A stretch of DNA of 64,000 bases, from contig JALIRH010000040.1 in NCBI GenBank assembly GCA_023055505.1, positions 749,001 through 813,000 on the forward strand. Direction: 5' to 3'. This DNA comes from Callipepla californica brunnescens. Its lineage: Eukaryota > Chordata > Aves > Galliformes > Odontophoridae. The notes under the pieces were generated by a model. The model saw only the letters and a program-made list of their open reading frames with translations, was not told the DNA's origin and searched no databases. A program made the translations under genes and the position numbers. Below, piece by piece: positions 9,642 through 18,903 of the stretch (position 1 is the stretch's first letter; each line of letters starts with the position of its first letter).

Positions 9642-12473
9642 TCATTCAGATCTCGAAGGGTTTCGTGGAGTCTCTTCGTCCACCCCTGCAGAGACTGAGA
9701 GTGTCTTCAGGGCGGCCTTGAGAATGCCATTATAACGCTCAATAAGGCCTGCCCCCGTTGGATTGTATGGCAGGTGGAGTCGCCACTCGATATTGTTCTC
9801 TTCTGCCCAGCGTTGTATCATTGCACCCGTGAAATGAGTCCCTTGGTCGCTCTCAATGACTTGTGGTGTCCCATAGGCAGCCATCAATCTTGTGAGCACC
9901 TTGATGGTGTATGCCTGGTTGGCTTTTGGTACTGGATAGGCCTGCATTAGCCCACTTGCGGTGTCAACACAGGTTAGGGCATATCTCGCCCCCTCAGATC
10001 GAGGGAGGGGCCCAATATAATCAACCTGCCATCGCTGTAGAGGATTGTGTCCTCTAGCAAGATGGGCTGTAGTTTCAGGCAACGACCTCGGTCTCATTCT
10101 GGAGCAGGCATCACAGTCTCTGCATGCTTGAGCTACGTCCGATAACTGTACGGGCAGTCCCCATGCTTTGGCAGCTGCCCACATGGTCTTCTGTCCAGCA
10201 TGCTGCAACTTTCGATGTAACCAGTAGGCAATGTTCTCAGATGGTGAGTTCTCAACCCATCTAACTCGGGCCAGTGTGTCGGCTTCATCATTTCCTGGTG
10301 ACTGTAGGGGTCGGTGACCAGAAACATGGTAGACACGTACAGTTCTGTGTTTAACTGTATTCCATATGTCTGACCACAGATCTTTGCCCCAGATCGGTCG
10401 GGAGTGGATAGTCCAGTCCTGGGTAGCCCACTGTGCGATCCGAAGAGTGAGCCCCCTGTACACAGCCCAACTATCTGTGCAGATATTCAGGATACCGTCA
10501 CCAGGTTCTTTGGTTATAACCATCCACACGGCCCGCAGCTCTGCCCACTGGCTGCTTTGACCATCCCCCTCGTCAAACCATATTGTGTCTGTGGCAGGAT
10601 GGTATGCTACTGCTCTCCACTTACTTGGGTTGCCCTTGCTGGACCCATCCGTGTACCAGGCATCTTCAGGAATGGGATATTTTCCTTCCTGGACGGGACT
10701 CTTCTCTGGCGGAGCAACCAAGGCTTGTTTTGGTGCATCACTGTGATACGTCACTGGGCCTAGAATCTTTTGGAGTTCTTCTTTCAATGGTGAGGAAGAC
10801 AGACTACTCCTCTGGGTGAGATAGGCGATCCATCGTGCCACTGTCTGTGCTTGGGCCACCCCTGTCTTAGGAAGGTGGGTCAGATCTCTTACCCACCCCT
10901 GAATTGGAAGAGTGGTCTTAACTACGACTTCAGCCGTCTGGGTTATTGGCTCTACCGCTTGCAATGCAGTATAGGCAGCCAATAGCTGTTTTTCAATCAT
11001 ACTATATCTTTCTTCTGCTCCATGCCAGACCTGAGACCAAAATCCAATGGGAGTCCGAACAGAACTCTGACGTTGCCACAGGCCCCAGCCAAAGCCATCC
11101 TGAGTAACATGAACATCCAGTTCAGCTGGGAGGGTAGGATCGAATATACCCAATGCCTGGGCTTGTTTCACCGCCTGTTTTGCTTGCTGGAAAGCATCCT
11201 GTTCTGTTCTCCCCCAATCCCATGATTGGCCCTTTTTTGTGAGTCTATACAAAGGTCTCAGCAGCTGCACCAAATGAGGTATAAAGGAACGCCAGTATCC
11301 CAATATACCTAGAAATTCCTGCAGCTGCTTTGCTGTTGTAGGGACTGGAAATGCCTGAACCTTATCTATGATGGCACTGGGTAGCACTTTGGTCTTTCCT
11401 GACCAGACCACCCCCAGAAATTTTACAGACAGGCCTGGACCTTGCACCTTCTGAGGATTGATAGCCCATCCTCTTTCACCTAGGTAGGCAATTAATGAAT
11501 CTGCCGCCTCTCCTACTGCTTCCAGTGAGTCGGATGTTAACAGGAGATCATCAATGTAGTGATATAGGTTGACGTTATTATTAGGTTTCCTCCAATTAGC
11601 TAGGTCACGCGCCACCAAGTTATGACAGTACGTTGGTGAATGCACGTACCCCTGTGGCAGGACCTGAAAGGTCCACTGCCTGCCTCCCCATGTAAATGCA
11701 AATTGATCTTGCGATTCTTTGGCAATCGGAATACTAAAAAATGCAGTTGCCAAATCCAGGACACAATGGTAGGTCTTGATTTCTCTACTAAGTGTGTCCA
11801 TTAGGGAAGCAATATTGGGTACGGCCGCATGGATGGGCGGCGTGACCTTATTTAATTCCCTATAATCTACTGTCATTCTCCATGTTCCATCCGACTTCCG
11901 CACTGGCCATATGGGGGAATTATATGGACTATGTGCAGGTCTTATAATACCTACTTTCTCTAGTTCCTGCACCGTTTTTGATATTTCTTCCTGCCCCCCC
12001 GGGAGTCTATACTGTCTTACATTAGTAATCCGGCGTGGTTTCAGCAAACAAATTGGCTCATGTTTCGCATGGCCCCTCAATACTGTCTGTATTGCCCGGA
12101 CACTAATGTACCTCTGTCGAAGTCTGAACTCTCCCACAGTTGTCTGGAGAGCCAGACCCCATAAAATGTCTATGCCCAAGATGTATTCTGGAATTGGGGC
12201 AATTGACACTTTATACTCCCGGGGTGGAAGACGCCCAACCCCCAATTTCAGCCATGTTTGGGTGACCGGAATGGTCTGTCCCCCAAACCCACCAATCATC
12301 ACTCTATTACCCTTAAATTTTGTTGGGTCTCCATATATAATTGATGTTTCCGCACCAGTGTCTACTAAAGCCATCACCTTTTGAATATTTTTATCTGTCC
12401 AAAATATCTCTAATTCTACATAGGGCCTCCGGTCACATCTGGAGGCCCTAAAGGGACCAAAGTTCTTCGTCAC
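9642..12473 (-). CDS. Retroviral Pol: protease, RT, RNase H, integrase core
   Basis: 943 codons without a stop. Protease: active-site D38-T39-G40 in ALVDTGAETS, second motif LGIDIL near 99-104. Reverse transcriptase: first catalytic Asp 240 (VLDLATAFF), LPQG at 272-275, and YIDD at 306-309. RNase H: D609, E645, D667 and D732, with the HVSGH motif at 716-720. Integrase: H753, H758 and the cysteine cluster 784-790 (zinc-binding head), then D818, D876 and E912 with the 35-residue spacing of the DDE core. All catalytic residues are present. The first codon of the listed frame is GTG, overlapping the gag TGA (GTGA), in the -1 frame relative to gag; Pol was presumably made by frameshift or re-initiation. 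The frame ends early at 9,642 because of the shift near 9,700, so the integrase tail is cut off. Confidence 0.92.
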   Translation of the reverse strand: MTKNFGPFRASRCDRRPYVELEIFWTDKNIQKVMALVDTGAETSIIYGDPTKFKGNRVMIGGFGGQTIPVTQTWLKLGVGRLPPREYKVSIAPIPEYILGIDILWGLALQTTVGEFRLRQRYISVRAIQTVLRGHAKHEPICLLKPRRITNVRQYRLPGGQEEISKTVQELEKVGIIRPAHSPYNSPIWPVRKSDGTWRMTVDYRELNKVTPPIHAAVPNIASLMDTLSREIKTYHCVLDLATAFFSIPIAKESQDQFAFTWGGRQWTFQVLPQGYVHSPTYCHNLVARDLANWRKPNNNVNLYHYIDDLLLTSDSLEAVGEAADSLIAYLGERGWAINPQKVQGPGLSVKFLGVVWSGKTKVLPSAIIDKVQAFPVPTTAKQLQEFLGILGYWRSFIPHLVQLLRPLYRLTKKGQSWDWGRTEQDAFQQAKQAVKQAQALGIFDPTLPAELDVHVTQDGFGWGLWQRQSSVRTPIGFWSQVWHGAEERYSMIEKQLLAAYTALQAVEPITQTAEVVVKTTLPIQGWVRDLTHLPKTGVAQAQTVARWIAYLTQRSSLSSSPLKEELQKILGPVTYHSDAPKQALVAPPEKSPVQEGKYPIPEDAWYTDGSSKGNPSKWRAVAYHPATDTIWFDEGDGQSSQWAELRAVWMVITKEPGDGILNICTDSWAVYRGLTLRIAQWATQDWTIHSRPIWGKDLWSDIWNTVKHRTVRVYHVSGHRPLQSPGNDEADTLARVRWVENSPSENIAYWLHRKLQHAGQKTMWAAAKAWGLPVQLSDVAQACRDCDACSRMRPRSLPETTAHLARGHNPLQRWQVDYIGPLPRSEGARYALTCVDTASGLMQAYPVPKANQAYTIKVLTRLMAAYGTPQVIESDQGTHFTGAMIQRWAEENNIEWRLHLPYNPTGAGLIERYNGILKAALKTLSVSAGVDEETPRNPSRSE

Positions 12474-14044
12474 TCCATGAAGTTCGCTAGGTCTAAGTCT
12501 TTTACCACAGGTGGTTCCGGCACTGTAGCTCGTGACACTTGTGGAGGTTTCTTCCTTCTATTTGGGACTATGAAGTCAGCCAAATTCCAAGTTGTTGTTG
12601 GTGCTGCCTGTATTATTCTTACTCCCGATTTTCTGGGAGTACTTTGAAATTTCTGATCATTTCTTAGTTGTTTCCAAAGCTGTAACAACACATGGTTGGG
12701 TTGCCCATCGATTTTAGCAAAGGCAACCCCGGCCCGTATAAGATCATTAAACATAGTCTTCCGGGATACCCGTATGGGGCCCGATCGGGGTATCCGTGGG
12801 ACAGGCTTCCTAGTTTTAATGGGGAATGCCTCAGCTTCTTCTATCATGCGGATATTGCGCCTAGTTCTTATGCGCTCCGTTTCCCCAAGGTCTGCCACCA
12901 ACTGGGCTGCCTGTTGAATGATAGCCTCCGAAGCCACTAAGGGGTTTAGTATGGAGACCAAAGTCCCATAAAGGTGAGAGGGGGCTTGCTGTAGTATTAG
13001 GTCTCGCATACCTGCTGTAAATTTTTCTGTATCAGGGCTTTCGAAATTTTCTGAATACATGGCCTCTCTCATACCCAGTTCCCGGATGTATGTTTGGAGG
13101 TCCTCCATAGAGGACCATAAACCGGTATTAAGTGGAATATCAGATTTGTTAGGCCATGTTAGGCGGCATGCTGCCATCAACCAATCTATAATAGAATGAT
13201 TTTCATTAGTGTAATGGATGGCGGCATATAATCTTTGCCTCAGGGCTGGGTGTATAGTTATAGACGCTAATTTTGACATCTCTGTCCCACTGACTAACAC
13301 ACTTTCAGCTCCTGCATCCCATAACCTCAGGAGCCATGATGGTACGCTTTCTCTTGGTTTTTGATGGAACCGTTGTACTAGGTCCACCAACTCATTTGAC
13401 GTATACGGGCGAGCTGTCACATGCAAGCATGTTTCAGCAGGGGGCCATTGGTCAGGAGGCACCCCCGCTGGTCTATCTTGGACTTTTTTTGTTTTTTGAG
13501 TTATGATTGGTCGGATCTCAAACGGATCCTCCATAGATGGAGCTTCGAGATCTGATTTAGAGATCTTGGCTTCTGAAACATCCAGGTCCGCTACTTCAGG
13601 GACCTGGGTGTCTTCCACTGATATGGTACGTATTTGTCTTGTTGGCACATCTAGTCCAGGCTTTTTTGTTACTAATGTGCCCAACTGTTGTTCTAATTTC
13701 TCAATTCGCTCTCTTAACAACTGATTTTCAGTTTCTATGTTTGTATTTGTTACATCTAATTTATGTAAAGCCATTATTAGAGGCCAAGCCACTGCAGAAG
13801 CGGCTAGCCGACGTTCTTTTGTAACAAGTATATCCTTATCTAGGCCATGAAAATAATCCGTCAGCCGGGCTGGAGAAGGAGACACACTGCCTGTAACTCG
13901 CAGGGGTCCCCATTTTTCAATAACAGTAGCAAGACCATAATAGGGTGACCCTATAAATCCTGGAATTTGGCCGGGAATTGTTTGGTCTAAGGGAGTGACA
14001 TTCTCCCCCTTGCCCCATTTGAAAAGGTTCCAAATGAAAGACAT
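12470..14044 (-). CDS. Retroviral Gag-like protein, 524 aa
   Basis: Open from ATG at 14,044 to TGA at 12,470, just after the 5' LTR and leader. Residues about 98-125 (ENQLLRERIEKLEQQL) form a predicted coiled coil. Residues 228-248 (KPRESVPSWLLRLW) look like the capsid major homology region. Only two cysteines are seen, and no CCHC zinc knuckle, so the nucleocapsid may bind RNA through the basic C-terminal stretch (390-440, rich in Arg and Lys). Residue 2 is Ser, so there is no N-myristoylation signal. The frame overlaps pol by four bases. Expected role: particle assembly. Presence of the full frame suggests recent insertion or retained function. Confidence 0.85.
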   Translation of the reverse strand: MSFIWNLFKWGKGENVTPLDQTIPGQIPGFIGSPYYGLATVIEKWGPLRVTGSVSPSPARLTDYFHGLDKDILVTKERRLAASAVAWPLIMALHKLDVTNTNIETENQLLRERIEKLEQQLGTLVTKKPGLDVPTRQIRTISVEDTQVPEVADLDVSEAKISKSDLEAPSMEDPFEIRPIITQKTKKVQDRPAGVPPDQWPPAETCLHVTARPYTSNELVDLVQRFHQKPRESVPSWLLRLWDAGAESVLVSGTEMSKLASITIHPALRQRLYAAIHYTNENHSIIDWLMAACRLTWPNKSDIPLNTGLWSSMEDLQTYIRELGMREAMYSENFESPDTEKFTAGMRDLILQQAPSHLYGTLVSILNPLVASEAIIQQAAQLVADLGETERIRTRRNIRMIEEAEAFPIKTRKPVPRIPRSGPIRVSRKTMFNDLIRAGVAFAKIDGQPNHVLLQLWKQLRNDQKFQSTPRKSGVRIIQAAPTTTWNLADFIVPNRRKKPPQVSRATVPEPPVVKDLDLANFME

Positions 14045-14061
14045 GGTTAGTTATTGTATAA

Positions 14062-14064
<3 letters not shown>

Positions 14065-14115
<51 letters not shown>
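14065..14115. repeat. (TA)n microsatellite in proviral leader
   Basis: About 25 TA units lie between the primer binding site and the gag ATG and make up most of the roughly 78-base leader. There is almost no other leader sequence. Confidence 0.97.
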
Positions 14116-14117
<2 letters not shown>

Positions 14118-14122
14118 TTTTA

Positions 14123-14140
14123 AGCCTGCCTGGCTCGCCA
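14123..14140 (-). promoter_or_regulatory. Primer binding site, tRNA-Arg-like
   Basis: Two bases after the 5' LTR the sense strand reads TGGCGAGCCAGGCAGG. This is complementary, apart from one base, to the 3' end of tRNA-Arg(ACG) as I remember it, so the element probably primes with tRNA-Arg. The TGG start pairs with the universal CCA end. Confidence 0.75.
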
Positions 14141-14142
14141 AT

Positions 14143-14479
14143 TGTAGGGCAAATAACCCCAAGGAAAGCACTTCAAGGAAGTTAGTGCAAAAGGATGGTA
14201 TATTTTTGGTAGGCTTTAAGTAGATGTTATACAAAATAATAGCAAAAGAGATTGGCTCACCTTGCTGATGGTTGAGGCTCGCCGATAACTCCACCGGGGA
14301 GGGATCTCCAACAAGAGATCCTTCCCCGCTGGTGGTCAGCCCTTAAATGGGGTCTTGGGAGAGGTGGAGTCAAACTCCACCCCTTCCAATCACACACACT
14401 TGTGCCCCTGCAGCTGACTCAGGGCTTGCCTCAGGTGATCAATCAGTGGTTCAGGCCGTGATTCAACAGTTCCCATACA
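14143..14479 (-). repeat. 5' LTR of the provirus
   Basis: 337 bp, TG...CA. Sense-strand promoter-like elements: inverted CCAAT box (ATTGG, 14,386-14,390) and a weak TATA-like ATTTAAG (about 14,343-14,349) some 45 bases downstream. A perfect 8-bp inverted repeat with 3-base loop, GGTGGAGTCAAACTCCACC, sits at 14,363-14,381. Downstream, 14,296-14,308 and 14,315-14,327 pair as a 13-bp stem with one mismatch. A splice-donor-like AAG/GTGAGC lies at 14,255-14,263. No clear AATAAA was found. Confidence 0.95.
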
Positions 14480-17279
14480 TCCAGAAAACATAGGAATGTT
14501 AACAGCAATGTGAATTGAAGAGCTACAGGTTTAACACATAGATGTGACAAAACTACAGGGGATCCTTTCGGTTTAGTAAAATCCAGTCTACTTATAATCT
14601 AAATACTATGCTGCCAATGGTCTCATCCATTAATCTGAGGAAAAATGTGGTGAGAAAATAGAGAATGGATCATCTAAAAGTAGCACTTAGTGCCTTAGAT
14701 TAGTGATGTGCTGTCTGAATATCCAGAGAGGCCTCAGTACTCTCTAGACATACGCATATGCAGGTTCTGCTTGTCCAAGCTGGACATATGCTCCAGTCCT
14801 CAGCACTTTCCTTTCCTAATAGAGAGCAAAAGACTTGAGAAAAGTCTAGAGATGAGCAGTTGGACCTAGCCATCTGGCTTTCATAATCTCCCACTTCAAA
14901 ACAATTCTGACTTCTGCAGCTGCACAGGAAGCATAAGGACTGTGGAGGGCTCCACTGTATTATTTGTGGGAGACCTCCTTATCAGAGTGGTGAAAATAAA
15001 AAGGGATGCTTCTACCTGTATAAATGATGTGGCCAATTTATACTGTCAGTCTTTTTCATTTCCCTTCTGCAACTTTACAAATCTGTTGCATTTATTAATT
15101 AAAATATGCCTTTGGTACACAGTGTGCCTTCTGTAGATGTTACACTATAAAACCGAGCTGCATTCTGTGATTGTAGATATGTGTGAGCTACTCCCGCTTA
15201 TGATGTTCCTTTTGTTATGTGGTGTGTTTTGGCTCAACTGGCCATGCTATTGAAAAACTCTCCATTTATGCAGGAACAACGCGTTGGTAAATAGTAATGG
15301 GACAGGATCCACTTCTGCAGCAGGTTCATGGCTATGGCATTTGTCATTCTCTTCCCATTCATGATCTGACCCTGTTAGCTGTTTTTTTACTGTTCTAGGC
15401 TGGAAACTTCTGTAGTTTGGGTATTTGGGTTTTCTTAGCTGTGAAATGGTTATGGACCAGCAGAATAGCTTTTTCTGCTCCCATGGGACCCTTGTCAGCT
15501 CCTGGGTCCCATCTGAAGAAGATGTGTTCTCTTGTGGTTTTTAGATGAAAAAGATGAAATCTTTTTACAGTAATACACTGTCTGGCTGCATATTGTGACT
15601 TGTATGTGGGTAGCATTTTTATTGTCACATAACTGGAGTTGTGTATTAACAGACAGGTGTCATATCAGAGGAAGGCTGGTGCACCCCACAATTTCATGCA
15701 GATATCCAGTCAGGCTGTGGCCAGTGTGCACCTGGTTTGCAAAGGGGGTGGAAGTGCTTCTGGCCCCATAACTCTGAGACAGAATAGTTAACTGCCTGAA
15801 TGGTACCGTGCTCATCTAAAGATCTGTGGCTTATGGAAGGGTCTGTTACACACAATTACATTCATTCATCATATGTAGAGTTTGTTTGGCACAATGAGTA
15901 TCAAGTAAATTTTACTACTTGTTCACTGAATGGAGTTCTCCTTGAACAGAGTTTCCACTTGAGTGTAATTCTCATTAAACTAATCAGGATTTGTAGTTTG
16001 GGAGCAGGAAGTAATTTATGGTAAGGTCTGTTTTAGATATTGAGTATGTTTAAGAGCTTTACTTTTACATTAGCTTGTGCAAAACATACAGTGGCAGCTT
16101 TGTGGTACTTCTGAATCTTGTTGATTAAACATCATGGGTTGTACGTGATGTCCTTTAATCTTTTGGGTGGGGCTCTGCCTCCTCCATGTATTCAAAGCTG
16201 GGTGTCTGAATTATTTGTAAAACATATATCTGACTTAAGGAAATTACTGGTTTAGTTATGCACATTTATTGCACATAGTTTTTAATTTCAGAATAAATTT
16301 TGAAAAAAGGGATTATTTTTTTGTGAGACAGCATCCTGCATTTTGTTTGGTGTGATGATCTTCAGGTTAAGGTTTTGCCTATTTCATACCTTTTGATCTT
16401 TCTGAATTGCTTATTGTTCTGCTTTTTAGTCGAGCCTCTAAACTGGGGACAGATGTGGAACATTGGAGTGATGGGGGAAAAACTGGTGTGCATGTAAAAA
16501 AATAGAAGGAAGGGGGGGAAATATGTTTGTATCAGGCTTCATTTCTGCACCAGTTCTTAGAAGATATATAGATCCCTTGCTAATTTTTATGTTTACAATG
16601 AACAGAATAATGAAAATATTTTTTTAAAGTGCTCTGAATACATTACTCAAGCTGTGAGTTTGGCCGTGTTTTCAATTTTCCATAAAAGCAGAAATGAACT
16701 AAGAGAACCCTCATCTTCTTACTTCCAAATTTGAATTGGCTATGATTTGTAAGGCTACAGTTTCACAAAACACATGCTTTTGTTGGGAGAGAGATTGTTC
16801 TTTTTAATGCTTATGGGATGGGTGTTGCAGGGAGTTGCTGAAAGCAGTGCAGGCCCTAATTCTGAGCACCAAGCTGAGGCACTCACTGGTGACTCAGAGA
16901 TGTTATTAACAGCATTATTTTGCACGTAAGCATGTAAACAGGTATTCACAAGGGGAGAGGACTTGGAGGGTTTTGCATATTTGTAAATATTTGGCAGACT
17001 GTTTAAACAAGCAGTCAGTGTGACAGAAATAGTGGCTACCTGAGCTGATGTGTTCAGAAAAGCCCATCATGAAGTTGTTCTGGAGAACCTCACCATGCTA
17101 TTAAAAACAAAATGAGAAAAAAGAAGCAGAATGTTGTTAAACTACACTACTACCATCAGCTATAGTCACTGCTAAACATGATTTTTAATGGATGGGAACA
17201 CAGTATGTTTTTCATGGATATATGAATGAGAATAGGTAAACTGAATTTGTTGTCAGCTATTGACTCAGACAGCATTGGG

Positions 17280-17338
17280 ACTGTAACTCGGTGATCCTTG
17301 GGATCCCTTCCAGCCCAAGCCATTCTATGATTCTAAGA
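17280..17338 (+). repeat. CR1 LINE 3' end fragment
   Basis: Short plus-strand CR1 tail: GATCCCTTCCAGCCCAAGCC followed by ATTCTATGATTCT. Only the last 60 or so bases are recognisable. Confidence 0.75.
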
Positions 17339-18751
17339 AACACGGAGTAGAAGGATGCCTGCCACTGACTCAACAAATACGTAACCCTGAACTACAGTTC
17401 GATGCTGTGAGGATCATAAAAGAAAGCCTGCATAGCACTGATCAACTTTATTTTTAAAGGATTTCTTCCTGAATTAGGGGAAGATGACTGATTTCGTTCT
17501 TCAGCAAACCCGCAAATCCAGTATGTAGCACAGTGTTGTGAGTATGGGAGGGAGCTGACATTGGACGGACCCTTTCTGAGACCCTCTCTGGGCTCATCAA
17601 AGCGTTGCATTTTCTGAGAGGACCTTTTACAATGCTTTTTTTCTTTTTTTTTTTTGTCAGAAATGATACACTGAGGTTGGCTTCTCCTGTGTATCTGCCA
17701 TGCTTCCCTTTCTTCTGTACTAAGCTATCACATTTACCTAACAATATAGCAATTTGTAAGTGGTGATTTAGGCAGTTCACACTTGGTGTTTATTTACTGT
17801 AAAGGTGGAGTAACAAAGGTGCCTTCTCTGACAGCAGAATCAATTTAAGAGATTTCTACCCTGGCTGCTCACTAATCCAGTGAGTGGAACTAGGCACAGA
17901 ATTTTTGGACTAATATAACTAAGTGCAAATAAATCCTGAGGGCCCGTATTTCACTTTACATATCTTTTAGTGGAGAAATTAAACTTTCTTATTAGTGATC
18001 TTGTTCACAATGGGGCTCCATCAATAGTTGTATCATCGTGGCCAGGAGTATTGGTTGAGCACTGCAGTTTGTGGGCAGGAATTAGCAGCTCAAACTGGTT
18101 TGTGGGTTTGGGAAACGTATATAACCATGATGTTTTATCCTGTGCTAACTGCATGCTATTGGTGAAAGAGTATTTAGGCCCTTTCTGGCCACCCTCCCAC
18201 CTTGTGCCCTGGGGTCAGCTGCATCAGGCTCAGGGCTGAAATCTAATGTTGCAACAATAACAAGAAGTTTTAATGACTGGTTTCCACCGGGCCAACTGCT
18301 GGAGGCAGACCTGGGTGTCCCAAAGAAAGGAGTGGAAAGAGACGCTTATCCACATTTGCCATTCTTCTTTCTCTCCTTTGTAGCATCCTCTGCTAGTTTC
18401 TCTCTTACAGACACCAGCAAAGTCGAAAGATCATTTTATCATCAGTGTTCTGCTTTAGGGTCACACACCTGCACTGCATTCAGGATATATACTTTTCAAT
18501 TAGCTGGTGTATCACATGACAGCTTTATAAGTACAGTAAGTATGTTGATCGATTTAAGCAGAAAATTTGAATTCTTCTAATTATTTTTAGTTAATGTCAT
18601 TATACGTGTTGCCAACAAAATTAACAATTTATCATTCATAGGATAGAATTGTAACAGGAAAAACATCCCAAACAACAAGATAGTCAGTTCTTTTCAATTA
18701 GTTCTTCTTTCTAAGCCATCTTGTTAAATGTAATATTAAAATAAATCATGC

Positions 18752-18903
18752 ATGCCCCATCCCTGGAGGCATTCAAGGCAAGACTGGATGTGGCTCTGGG
18801 CAGCCTGCTCTAGTGACTGGTGACCCTGCCCTTGGCAGGGGGGTTGAAACGAGATGATCTTTGAGGTCCTTTTCACCCTAGGCCATTCTACGATTCTGTG
18901 GTT
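18752..18903 (+). repeat. CR1 LINE 3' end fragment
   Basis: Plus-strand CR1 3' end of about 150 bp: CTGGAGGCATTCAAGGC, CTGGGCAGCCTGCTCTAGTG, CCCTTGGCAGGG, GAGATGATCTTTGAGGTCC, then CCATTCTACGATTCTG. The order and wording fit the conserved CR1 tail well. Confidence 0.9.

Larger units (their letters stand above)
8421..14484 (-). mobile_element. Complete endogenous retrovirus, class III (ERV-L-like)
   Basis: A provirus on the minus strand with LTRs at 8,426-8,762 (3') and 14,143-14,479 (5'), both 337 bp, starting TG and ending CA. The flanking 5-bp duplication TCCAG lies at 8,421-8,425 and 14,480-14,484. Inside, in sense order: primer binding site, very short leader with a (TA)n tract, gag, pol (protease, RT, RNase H, integrase), end of pol in another frame, and polypurine tract. 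There is no env frame. The 5-bp duplication, the LPQGYVHSP-type RT motif, lack of a gag zinc knuckle and lack of env fit an ERV-L-like class III element; the class is inference from remembered family traits. The LTRs differ at about four sites by eye, so insertion is recent. It is antisense to the cadherin gene. Confidence 0.93.

Noticed and set aside
9303..12384. Several plus-strand frames of 60-157 codons opposite gag and pol
   Set aside because: They are shadows of the coding minus strand; none has a recognisable domain.
12540..12570. CCCAAAT slippery-like heptamer as the gag-pol frameshift site
   Set aside because: The -1 frame meets TAG immediately after it, so it cannot lead into pol in this copy.
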